Position numbers and translations under genes: made by a program. Below the pieces are notes generated by a model. It did no database searches, had not been told where the DNA came from, and saw only the letters and a program-made list of their open reading frames with translations. Shown piece by piece: positions 11,639 to 21,616 of a stretch of 64,000 nucleotides of DNA. The stretch comes from Galaxea fascicularis (lineage: Eukaryota > Cnidaria > Anthozoa > Scleractinia > Euphylliidae). Numbering within the stretch: position 1 is the stretch's first letter; every line of letters starts with the position of its first letter. Where the stretch lies: contig OX419340.1 of the NCBI GenBank assembly GCA_948470475.1, positions 24,501,567 to 24,565,566 on the forward strand, read 5' to 3'.

Positions 11639-14600
11639 TTTTTACTTCCTCCACTCATGACTATAATAATTATTTATCATGACTTTGTCTGTTGCAGAAA
11701 CATACTGCGAACTGAGTCCATCTCGCAAAAACCAAAGAAAACTGCTGTCATTGGAGGAAACTAAAGCAGTGATAGATTTAGGAGACAAAGGCTTTGTTAG
11801 GCCAAAAACTGCAAAAGTTTCTTTAATAATAGTAAAAACATTGTAAGCGACTACTCACTCAATTATTGTATTAAGGCCCTCATATTCAATTACCGGTAGT
11901 CAGATCTGCCTGCAGTGTACATCCTGCTGATGTCATTTTACTTTGATAAGTCATAGAATAACTAAGAAACTTCCTTGCCCTGGTTTCCAAGAAGGGTTTG
12001 AAATGACTACTGAGAGGGCACATTGTTCTTAAAGATGCACTAAGACATTAAATCTTAATGCCATTAACATTATTGAAGATGATAGTGAAGAAGAATGAAC
12101 ATATTTATGTGGCAGAATTTTTTTACTCAGAAAGGTCAACAAATATTTTTGAAGATTAACTTAATCATTGATCTTGTCACACCATATTTTCAATGTTGAA
12201 AATATTTGTATCATTTGTATCTCGTCTGAAGGCTATGAATTTTCACTTGTTATCAGGCAAGAGTGTTCACCAATTCCAATACAAACACGACTATGTTAAC
12301 AAGACAAAATGTTCATACCCTACTGACAATTTCTACAGAACGTTTTATTTAAAAGGCTTGAAAATTAAAACTGTGTTTATAGTTTCTCTAAAAAGACAGT
12401 GAACCTCTTATAGGACTGATATAAGTGTAACCCTGACAGAGGCAAAATGGAGAGCCTTTAAGGAACATTAATGTAAATTGTGAGCAGGACTCACACCAAA
12501 GAGATGTTTCCACTGAAAATAATAATTATAAATAATTGTTATTTATTATTTCTAATTTTTACCATACTAAAACATAGTATAAAACATAATCTTTCTTGGC
12601 TCAACTCCTGCATTTTTAGTTTAACAGTTGACTCTTTACTGGCTGGGTGCTGTAGATTTATCCATGAGTATTGGCAAATCCAAGCCTTTGTGAATCAGAA
12701 CAGGTAAGGCAGAAGGCCCTACCCAAGAGTGGGTTAACAGGTGACAATAGGGAGCTTCATAAGCAGCAAGGACACCATAAGGCAATAGGTTTAATAGCAA
12801 AACAATTGCTGATCTGCTCATGCTTTTTCATTTTGGTACATTTCTTTGCCGTCCTCTGCAAAACAACAATATCATATGACCTAAGTTTTCTCAAGAAAGT
12901 GAGCACATAATGGCAAGCTTTTCTTTCTTTTTTATTGCCTTTACACTGTTCACAGTAATTTAGACCCTGGACAGCTTGCCAGCATTTTTCATGTTAAACA
13001 AATTAGAATAATCGTATAAAAAGTTACAAAAATGAGAAGTTATATTTTGAAATGACATTTTCGTTACCTTCACTGTTGTTGTTGCTTAAGCTGCCTAATG
13101 TAAGGTAAAGGGGGTACTTATTAAAACTATGATGTAGCATTAGTGAAAGGTTGGTATTATTGACTGTGCATGTTGATAAAACCACTCTATATTTTTTTTT
13201 CCTTTTTCCTTTGTATTACCCTCATTTTTGGCAAATGATCTACAGCAGTTTATTCAAATAACCCGAGTCTGGTCAAAGCTTGTTTTTAGAAAACAAGTAT
13301 CTGCCGAAATAAAGCCACAAGATAGTGATGCTCTTAGCTCTTCAACTGATCTCAGCACACAAAAATTTGGTATTATCAACAGAGTTGATAAATGTAAATT
13401 GACCACCATACAGGGATTCTAAAATAATACCAAATTGATAATACCAAATTTTTGTGTACTACTTCCCCACTGACACAGTACCACGGTTTCTTTAGAAACT
13501 ACCCCCTTTATTCATTTGATCTCAACACAGTTGAGTCTAATCAGTTGCTAATATAAAAAAATTATCAAGCGTAGACAAACAAAAAATAAAAAGTACTTTA
13601 ATTTGCAATCACAGCAACACTGTGCTCACTTTAAAAACTATTTATTAATCTGCAAAATTTCATGGATATCAATCACCCAGCCAGAATAAGGGATATCCTC
13701 TTCAACATTTCTGTTTCAAGCATCTACCCCAGGAAATCTGACTGGATAGTTGATTTGATGTAAGTTTGTAGATTACCTTAAACATGGTCACAATAATTTA
13801 TTCTGACTTGTGCATTGGGCTATTAACCTTTTAAACCCAGCATTAAAACAAATTTTCACTCCGCTGAACTTCTTTAAACTTCGTGTCTTATGGCATAAGT
13901 TGGGAGAATCTGTTCAATAATCAGGGCATTAAATCCCTGGTGATCATTTTGTATATTCTCAAGAATTACATGCTTAATCTAGTAGTAAAAATGCAAGGAG
14001 AATCTACATGCTGGTCATTGTTAGGGGTTAAAGGGTTAAAGCACAATATTTTCATATGCAGTCTCAAGCATCATTGTTCTTGACTGCATGATGAACAAAC
14101 AAAGTAAGTTGTAGAAGACGAAAATTAAGTTACTCTGTTAAAATCGGAACAAGGTTTGTTGACAAATTTTTTAATAGTGTACCTTAGTATGAAGATGTAG
14201 AAGAGTAAGAATAAAAAAATTATCATTGAACTATTTTCTAAACTATTTTCTCGTAAAAAAGGCATTATTAGTGAGAAGAAATAAGGGGAAATGCATCAGT
14301 ACTGCAAAAGAGTTTGTTTGCATTACTATGAGCAGTAACAATATTCCAAAGAATGTACGTAACATTTGTGTCAATGGCCAGTTTAAGCATTATCTTAAAC
14401 ATCTTGACACTGTTATGCTTGTTGCATATTTAAATAATTTTTGTTTTGTTGAGTTTCGACTGTTCTTGAGTTGTCAGCTTAGCTTCATTTACCAATAATC
14501 AAGCAAAAACATCTCCATTGCAGCCTGAGTGGCTAGAGAGAAAAAAGAAGGAAGGTAAATAGAGTGAAAGTGTCCTAGGCACACTACTCAGGAACAAAAA

Positions 14601-15944
14601 GATGCCAAATTATTAGACCAAATAAACTCAAATGGCCACAAGACAATCTGAAAAGCCCAACAAAACTAATAAAATAATAAATATGACGAAAGTCCTTTGT
14701 CCCATGCAAATAAGAATGATAAACTTGCTGGAAATATAGTTTGGCAACCTGGGTACACTTTCAGTTAGCCCTTGACAAAATCTCAGCTGAATCAAAGCCA
14801 ATTAGCATTTATCCAAAACATAATTTCCAGACATTGCTGGTTTTGAAGATGAAACAAAGTGGCTATGAGCCACTAACTTGGAAAATTAATTTAATTTAAC
14901 ATAAATCACTCTTGATTCCTTTGCAAGGAATCCAAAAGAGAAGTATAACATCTGCGTTACATTTTTCACAAGTCTGCTGCTTCCGTCAAAACAAATGACC
15001 CTCTGCGAAATCTGTGGTGTTTATCCCAGCATACAAAATTATCAAAATCAAAGTTCCTCCTTTTCTGTGTATCTTTCATTAGTCTTCTGTATTATGTTGA
15101 TGAAACTTGCATCTTCATGATCGTAATTTTGGCTGGGCAGATGCAGTTTCGTGGCAGACTGTATGCAAAAACAATGCCAAGTGCCATGCTAGGCACTCAG
15201 CCAATGTCCATGTACACAAAATGTTTGCAGAAATCAAAGGATCAAGTGATTGGTGCTCCCCCCACCCCTCCCCTCACACTGACATGCTCAGGTCTCCATT
15301 CCCTCCTCCCAGAGACTAATAATAACTATAACTATAATAAATATTATTATTGATCTATCATTAGCAGCTACAACCGAAAAGACTGAAATTATGAAAGAAT
15401 TTATGTGAAATGTGATTAGGTTTATTAATTTTTGAATAAATACTTGTTGATTGCTATTTTTAACTTATCTTGGTGATTTTTAACTTGGAAAATGGTTATG
15501 CCATTTCTGAGCTGCAGGAGTGGGCTGATCTCACTGCTTCACTCAATCCTCTGACCAGTGCTCAACACTTGGCATATATTCCCTACCTGAAATAAACTAA
15601 ACCTCCTAACGTGAAACTGTACGACCAAACCTATGATCAGCCAACCTCAAATGAAACAACTTACAATAATTTTGATCAAGATACAAACCCAAACAAAAGA
15701 CATCATTTTACAGAGGAGGTGGAACTTGTTTTGAAAATATTTTGTCTGGGATAAACAGAACAGATATTTAGAAAGGGCTTTTTGTTTTGAAGCCTCTGAA
15801 GTCAGGGCTGCTACACTTCAATTTGACCCTATAAACTGACCTAATCATGAATTAAAAAAACATTTTTGCACAGGTTTGAAGTCTAAGGACAAAGCAACTG
15901 AAGTTGTAAAACTGTCATTACCAGAGAGAACTGAAAATATAATG
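11639..15944. other. Shared 3' intergenic region between the two CLOCK-like genes
   Basis: This 4.3-kb AT-rich region lies between converging stop codons. No further gene is supported. Several 60-90 codon frames have no recognisable content. A small inverted repeat around AATTTGGTATTATCAA (about 13359-13383 and 13436-13460) looks like a short MITE. A TAATAACTATAACTATAATAA-type simple repeat lies near 15320-15350. Confidence 0.5.
13359..13460. repeat. Short inverted-repeat element
   Basis: The arms, of the type CACAAAAATTTGGTATTATC, and their inverse lie about 50 bp apart and could form a stem-loop or be a short MITE. Confidence 0.5.
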
Positions 15945-17555
15945 CTAGCTGTAGTTAGATGTAGATGAGGCCTCTGAATCAACAGAGGACCCTCCAGCCA
16001 GTCCAAAATTGCTGCCAACTTCTAAAAGTAAACTACTCCACTGAATAAGCTTTCTTATCATCTTCAACTGTCTTTCTTGCTTCCTAAGTTGTTCAGCAAT
16101 CTTCTTGTATTCCTCCAGTAGCTTTTGATGTGTTGTCAGCTGCAAACTGGTTAGACTGGGTGGAAGTTTAATATTTTCCAGCCAGGCAAGATGTTCATTA
16201 TTGTCAGAATCAAATCCAACCTCACTTTGAGTGGTTAAGATTTCCATTAATTGGTCACTAGGAGTTTTCATTAATGATTTTAGGAATTGTGGCATAAAAA
16301 TGGATCTTCTGTTTTCTTTTTGGTTTCTAGCTTGGGCTTCAACAGCAATTTGCTGCTCAAAGGGAAGTTGTTGCTTAGTCTTCTCATGATCATCTGATGC
16401 ACTAACTGGCGATGATGGCCAGCTACCAATGGGTGACACAGAACCATTTCCATTCCTGGAAATTATTCTTTTGAAGTGCTCCCTGTCATGCTGTAAAGTT
16501 TTGGCTTGTTTTGCACACACTTCTTCAAAATTCACAACTGTAGCTGTGCATGTGATGGATTCTGGCTTAGAGTTCCACTGATTGTAAGAAATATAACAAC
16601 AGCTCTGCAGCCAAACCCACGACTGGCCTTTAGTGAGATGTCTATAGTAACAAGTTGTCACCTTACCCAGGCGAATCAGAATTCTTTGGTATTGTGCAAT
16701 ATTGAACAGCTCATCAGGACTACAGTATTCATAAAAAGAGGTTCCCAGCACCTCAAATGGGACGAAGCCAATTATAGAAGACGCCCTATGATCTAGATAA
16801 ACATACTTCCAGTCCATAGTAAGGCGATAAGAGAACTGTTTATGTTGACAATCAGAAGTGACGACCGTCCGGTTCGGTTGAGGCTGCTCAACTTTACCAA
16901 CAATGACGATTAGCTTAGAGTTTGGATCGTGATCTTCCCGATTGGCGACTGGTTTTGTTATAACTGTTGCCTTGCAATCGACAACTTTGAGTGAGATTTT
17001 TGAGAAGAGACGCCCGCACTTTAACCGGAACTGGAAAGAGTTCTTCTCGGCAGTTAAGGCTGTTTTTTCGTCATGGTCTACATCTGAAAGCAACCGAGAC
17101 CATATGCTTACAGCATCACTTTCTTCCATATATCCAAACAAAGTGGTCCCTTCTAATTCATTTGGAAGGTAGCCCAGTAGTGGGAGAACGCTTTGAGAGG
17201 CAAACATAATTTGCCCGTCCCAGTCAATAACAAGTACAACAGATTCCAAGGCTTCTAACAAGATCAGGTTGAACTCTCCATCTGATGTGAAGGATGGCTG
17301 CCAACCTGTTGTGGTAAGTCGACTGGTTTCCGGGACAGAACGAGTGCGAGATTGGTGACTTCGCAAAAAGGTTATAGCGTGTTGAAGCACAGTTGTTTTG
17401 TCCAGTTTTCGTTCATCTTCAGGTGAGACAATACCAGCTAACTGCTGCACAAGGATGTTGAACCGGTCCCTTCGCTTCTTCTCGTTCAAGTTGCGACTAG
17501 AGCGTTTCAACTCGCTTTCTTCACCTTCGAGATCTTCATCTTCGTCCCTTTTCAT
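15945..17555 (-). CDS. CLOCK-like: CLOCK-like bHLH-PAS transcription factor, intronless
   Basis: This gene predicts 536 aa. The bHLH is at 20-68 with RNLNEKKRRDRFN, PAS-A is at about 97-150, and PAS-B at about 238-345. PAS-B carries LDHRASSIIGF, PFEVLGTSFYEY, LTKGQSWVWLQ and YNQWNSKPESI, which strongly resemble the corresponding animal CLOCK segments. A helix of the QLRKQERQLKMIRKL type at about 475-505 matches the C-terminal CLOCK coiled coil. The tail is Ser-rich and ends ASSTSNYS. The expected role is the positive limb of the circadian clock as partner of BMAL/Cycle (family knowledge). The first ATG is at 17555; a GTG six bases further up is in frame but unlikely as a start, and an upstream in-frame stop lies near 17600. 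There are no introns. The gene converges with the + strand paralogue. It keeps more canonical CLOCK residues than its neighbour, so it is the better orthologue candidate. Confidence 0.9.
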   Translation of the reverse strand: MKRDEDEDLEGEESELKRSSRNLNEKKRRDRFNILVQQLAGIVSPEDERKLDKTTVLQHAITFLRSHQSRTRSVPETSRLTTTGWQPSFTSDGEFNLILLEALESVVLVIDWDGQIMFASQSVLPLLGYLPNELEGTTLFGYMEESDAVSIWSRLLSDVDHDEKTALTAEKNSFQFRLKCGRLFSKISLKVVDCKATVITKPVANREDHDPNSKLIVIVGKVEQPQPNRTVVTSDCQHKQFSYRLTMDWKYVYLDHRASSIIGFVPFEVLGTSFYEYCSPDELFNIAQYQRILIRLGKVTTCYYRHLTKGQSWVWLQSCCYISYNQWNSKPESITCTATVVNFEEVCAKQAKTLQHDREHFKRIISRNGNGSVSPIGSWPSSPVSASDDHEKTKQQLPFEQQIAVEAQARNQKENRRSIFMPQFLKSLMKTPSDQLMEILTTQSEVGFDSDNNEHLAWLENIKLPPSLTSLQLTTHQKLLEEYKKIAEQLRKQERQLKMIRKLIQWSSLLLEVGSNFGLAGGSSVDSEASSTSNYS

Positions 17556-17972
17556 TTTCACGGAAAGCGAGCTTATTGGCGACCATAATACACATTGTCA
17601 TCGAATTGTGCTTGCTGCTGTAATCGGTGAATTCATGTATACAATGAAACTATCCATGACTATGTCAACGTGACAGGCAAAACTTCGACCGGACGTGCAC
17701 TGAATGAACGGATCAAGATTTTACAGTTGACTCTACCGGCGAAATCTTGGCCCAAAAACGTGACTTTGTTCCCCTGGGAGTGGGGGGCGGGGTAGGGTAC
17801 CAAAATAAATCCGACACAGGTCTCCTGAAATTTTGCCTATCCCCGTAAAGTAGAAATTTGGGCTTTTGCTATCCAGGTTTTGCAAAAAACTGAAAAAAAT
17901 AATAACTGTATCTTGTTGCAAAATGTTAAAACATAGCCTGAATGTTTCATTTTCAGAGCACTGATCAGTTAT

Positions 17973-17978
17973 CACGTG
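17973..17978. promoter_or_regulatory. E-box upstream of the minus-strand CLOCK-like gene
   Basis: A perfect CACGTG lies about 420 bp upstream of the ATG at 17555. It is a candidate clock-regulated site only. The motif is expected by chance about once per 4 kb. Confidence 0.25.
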
Positions 17979-18590
17979 TTCCCAGCTTTCGAAATGACGT
18001 GAAATCACGTTTTCCTTGGAAAACTTTCTGCTCACGATCTTGGTTTTCACAACTTGTGACGGTTTAGCCTGGTTCACATGTGCGACGCAAATACAAACGC
18101 AAGGAAATATGCGTGTGATCTACACTGTCGTTACGCATATGTAAACGTAAGTGCCCTGGGCAAGAAATGGAAAATATTTCCAATTTCTTAATTGCACTTG
18201 CATTTGCCCTTGCATCAGTGCATTCCACACGTGTGAAATGGGGCAACGCGACCGCAAATGCAAACGCAATTTTAACCGATTGACTCCTGAAAGCACACAT
18301 ACCAATCTCGTCGATCCCCAGAGCTTCCTGTCCCTCTTAGCCGGCGGGGGCCTTCGCATGAGGACCAGGTATCACACCCGATTTGCACCCCTTCCCCCCT
18401 GTTCAAATCCGCTAGTGGATTTGGACCCCACTTAAAACAATTTCATTTATTCGATTTAATGAGGTGATTTTTCAAGGGTTGTGAAGTGACAAAATACTGA
18501 CGCAGCTCCACCTTTTCAACTAATCTTTATACAGTAAATTTCAAAGAAAATCGCAATGCGAATTTACAACAACCCCAGCTTTATTATAGA
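17979..18590. other. Intergenic region, probably containing a degenerate repeat
   Basis: Segments such as GGTTCACATGTGCGACGCAA (near 18070) and CACACGTGTGAAATGG (near 18225) with GCAAATGCAAACGCAA-type strings suggest a decayed inverted-repeat element. No gene is supported. Confidence 0.35.
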
Positions 18591-18739
18591 CTACAAAACA
18601 GTCGTATTTTTTTTCGAACGCGAGCGACGGTGTCGGTCCATCTTCGAACGAAAGGTCTGGAGGCTCGCGCGACACTCGAGGATCACGCTTCCGGCGCTTC
18701 GCGCCTTCCGAAACAACCGAAAACGACTGTTTTGCAGTC
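18591..18739. mobile_element. Small MITE with CAAAACAGTCG ends
   Basis: Inverted ends CTACAAAACAGTCGT (18591 onward) and ACGACTGTTTTGCAG (to about 18737) bound a GC-rich interior with an internal GGCGCGAAGCGCC palindrome. It is non-coding. Confidence 0.55.
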
Positions 18740-19345
18740 AAGCTTTATTACCAAATAAAAGTTAAACTTAATTCACAACATAATCTGTTAATAAATATAC
18801 AAGAAAGGTAACATTTACTCAGAATAACTGAAAAGCTAATCGAGTTAAGTAAAACTAAGTAATGTTTAAGTATAGAAGGACAGCTTACAGTGTTAATAAT
18901 GGTAATTGAACTAAGTTGAGGGCAATTTGGTCTGAAATCATGCGCGTGATTTCAAAATCGAAAAAAAACCTGTTACCATGGCAACCATATGACGCATTCA
19001 GTTGAGCCCCTAAAATCGAAATCTGTTAAAACTTCTATATTATATGTTACAAGGAATGATCTTCAAAATATTTCAGTTTAAAAAAGTTCTGTAGGGCAGA
19101 TTAAGAATAAAACTACTTTTTGATTATTGCTTTCTCGGTTTGTTTTCCTACCTACAGAACTTTCTAATTGTGGACTATATACGCAGCCAACTGACCTTAG
19201 TTGTTACCGAAAAAATGAAAAAATCTACCGAACGAAAGCGGAAATGTATATAGGCGACTAAAGTTACGAAACTTCAAAAATTTCGAGTCGACAAGATTAG
19301 CATTTGAGCATGCGCGACACACGCGTGCTCTTACTTTTTATAGAA
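18740..19345. other. AT-rich intergenic stretch
   Basis: No gene or repeat boundary is recognised. A (CG)n run lies at about 19364-19376 just downstream. Confidence 0.4.
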
Positions 19346-19471
19346 ATGGCGAGTGTCGTTTACGCGCGCGCGCGCTCGGCTAAAAACCCTTTCGAGCCTC
19401 CTAAATCCGGATTCCTATCAACCCAGAAATGGATACTGAGAAAGCACCGCTACGTCAAACAAATCATTTAA
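19346..19471 (+). CDS. Possible short coding exon or small ORF of unknown function
   Basis: A 41-codon frame starts at an ATG in good context (GAAATGG). It begins MASVVYARARSAKNPFEPP and ends in WILRKHRYVKQII. The composition looks protein-like, but no family is recognised, and the frame ends 10 bp before an inverted-repeat element. It may be a first exon truncated by that insertion, or chance. An overlapping frame starting at 19429 runs into the element to a GT donor near 19731. Confidence 0.2.
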   Translation: MASVVYARARSAKNPFEPPKSGFLSTQKWILRKHRYVKQII

Positions 19472-19481
19472 GGTGTCCTTC

Positions 19482-19880
19482 TGCACCTATCAATGTTAAA
19501 CCAGAGGGGAAGGGGGATGGGGGTCGGCCTAACCACGGGTCTGTCCCCAGGGTAGGGATTTTGATAGTACGTGATGTCCCCAGGGTGGGGAAATTTGACA
19601 TGGTCGCCATATTGGATAGTGGAAAGGAACTGCAAATGAGCTTTCCGCCAGCTTGGATAATACCTGTAAGGCATTTGGATGAGCTTCCCGCGTATGTGTC
19701 AGAGCAATGGCTGAAAGAAAGGTGAGTGATACGTGTATTTTGTCGTTTTTATTGCCCACCAGTTATCTATCTTTGAATCCCGAGGGTGGGGAATTTGACT
19801 TTTCTTTTTTAGAAGCCTGTGTCAAAATACCCACCCCATGCCCGACCTCCGCCCCCTGGGGTTCAACATTGATAGGTGCA
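19482..19880. mobile_element. Inverted-repeat element, about 400 bp
   Basis: The left end TGCACCTATCAATGTTAAAC is the inverse of the right end, which finishes ATTGATAGGTGCA. The interior carries several copies of a CCCCAGGGTGGGGAAATTTG-type motif. It is non-autonomous. The overlapping 98-codon + frame is probably element sequence. Confidence 0.6.
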
Positions 19881-21038
19881 TAGCCCAGGTTAAGTACCAT
19901 GACAACTTAACCGATGGTTAGCGTTAACCATGCTTCAAGTAACTCGGCCCTGCATTTCAAATTTTAAAAATAACGTCGCCCGAACGCCGAAAGAAGACTG
20001 AAATGACGATGATTCTTACCTTTTTTCATAGTGTGTCGTGGTAAGTCCTTAAAATGTGGTACATGTACACTCAGCACAAATTTAAACAAGCTTTTCGAAA
20101 AAGCCAAACTTTAATATTCTCTCGACTTTTCAATGTAAAAACGTTACCTTGTTTGATGGCAACCTCTTCGATTTCTCAAGTGTCATCGATTTCCTATCTA
20201 ATTTATAATTACATTTTCAAGCTGCATCTTTCCCTGTCGAAAATACCTTAGATCAAGTGTTTGACTACGTATCGTGCTTCCTCAGTCTCTGTTTCTGAAT
20301 TTTCCATTTTCTGAATTAAAAGAATTAATAGGCACAAAGGAAGATGGAATAAATTTAAAATCCCCAGATGTTAATCGACTCCTCCTTAGCCGTTAATTCA
20401 CGGCTAAATTTTATCTTTTTATAATATACTGTATAAGTTTTTGGCTAAGTTTTTGTTATATTTGTAGAATGCGTTTGTTGCAAAATTCGCCGGTGTCTTG
20501 ACTTTCTACCAGTACTATGGTCCATGGGCTCCAGACCAGTGCCCATACTGGAAAGTCCGTATTCCATACGCCGAAGTTTTACACCACGATTTTAGCATAA
20601 AATTCGCAACGGCAAAATTTTCTCACCAGTCAGGTCGTATAGTAATAAATTCAGCGATACTCCTCAAGACGTATTAATGGGCTCGGATCGATTGGACACA
20701 CCAAATTGACCAGAACTTGGCGTAAATCGCCAGGCGTCACTCCGAATCCTGTATCTATGTTGGTCGGATTCTCAAGTGTCAGTGGTTGTCTAATCTATAA
20801 TTACATTTCAACCACCTGCAAAAACAGTAACCCTGCTGCACATGCACTGTCCTTATACGGTAATTCGCTGCATCAAAAGGGAAGGGTGCCGATTTCGAGG
20901 AGTAGCTGCACAATAACCCACCACTATTGTCTTCTTGTTTGGGTATCGTTTGCATGCAAATATGTGGTATTTGGGTATTCTGCAGTTATGCAAATCACAG
21001 AAACGATATTGCTTTCATGTTGACCACAGGCACCTCCA
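19881..21038. other. Intergenic, no supported gene
   Basis: AT-rich. A segment near 20965-20985 (GGTATTCTGCAGTTATGC) resembles the ends of the MITE at 22049-22166 and may be a fragment of it. Confidence 0.4.
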
Positions 21039-21555
21039 AGTTCAACATAAATCAGTGACGCGTTAACATGGTGTTGTGTTACCCGGTTTGAGTAAACACT
21101 TAGGAGGGAACGTATCACACGCAACGGAACTGTTTTACAAAGTTGAAAATACCATACTATCTTGATAAAATCAACTTATTTTGATACACTGTTGTTGTTT
21201 TTTTATTCATGTTTAGTGGTTTCAGGAGCCCAGGAGCCCGTGGTTTTCCAGGCTAGGTTTTGGCCATTTTAGCCGGATTTCTCGGGCAGGATAAATGTTT
21301 CTTTTCGTATTCTTTATGCCTTTTTGCCACTGAGCAAAGTTATGTCGTCGTCCTTGCCTATTAAATACATCGCTTGTTTCAACTTCAGAGTCGTCGAGCA
21401 ACTCCAAAGCAAGTAAAAGAAGCAAAGAGTCCGTCATTATTTGTTTCGTATTTTCGCGCGAAACTTGGAACGTGATGGCCTGGGTCCAACCAACCTGAAA
21501 ATACTGTTCCATTCGTCACACAACACCATGTTTACGCGTCACTTATGTTGAGCTT
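21039..21555. mobile_element. Inverted-repeat element abutting METTL27-like exon 1
   Basis: About 45-bp imperfect inverted ends contain GTGACGCGTTAACATGGTGT on the left and ACACCATGTTTACGCGTCAC on the right. The right arm includes the upstream ATG at 21545 that is in frame with METTL27-like exon 1, so the 5' end of that gene is partly repeat-derived or the true start lies downstream. Confidence 0.55.
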
Positions 21556-21616
21556 AGGGCGCCTGTGTGTCGTGACCAGCTTAACCTTGTGTTCATTTAT
21601 ATCACCGTCTGTAGAA

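Noticed and set aside
17556..17561. GTG start adding two residues to the minus-strand CLOCK-like protein
   Set aside because: In animal nuclear genes the ATG at 17555 is the expected start; GTG is very unlikely.
19429..19725. 98-codon plus frame as a gene
   Set aside because: Most of it lies inside the inverted-repeat element at 19482-19880 and reads through its repeated CCCCAGGGTGGGG motifs. A GT donor nearby is not enough.
21545..21616. Upstream ATG of the METTL27-like gene as the start, giving a 24-residue hydrophobic leader
   Set aside because: It lies within the arm of an inverted-repeat element and has weaker context than the ATG at 21617. Not excluded, but less likely.
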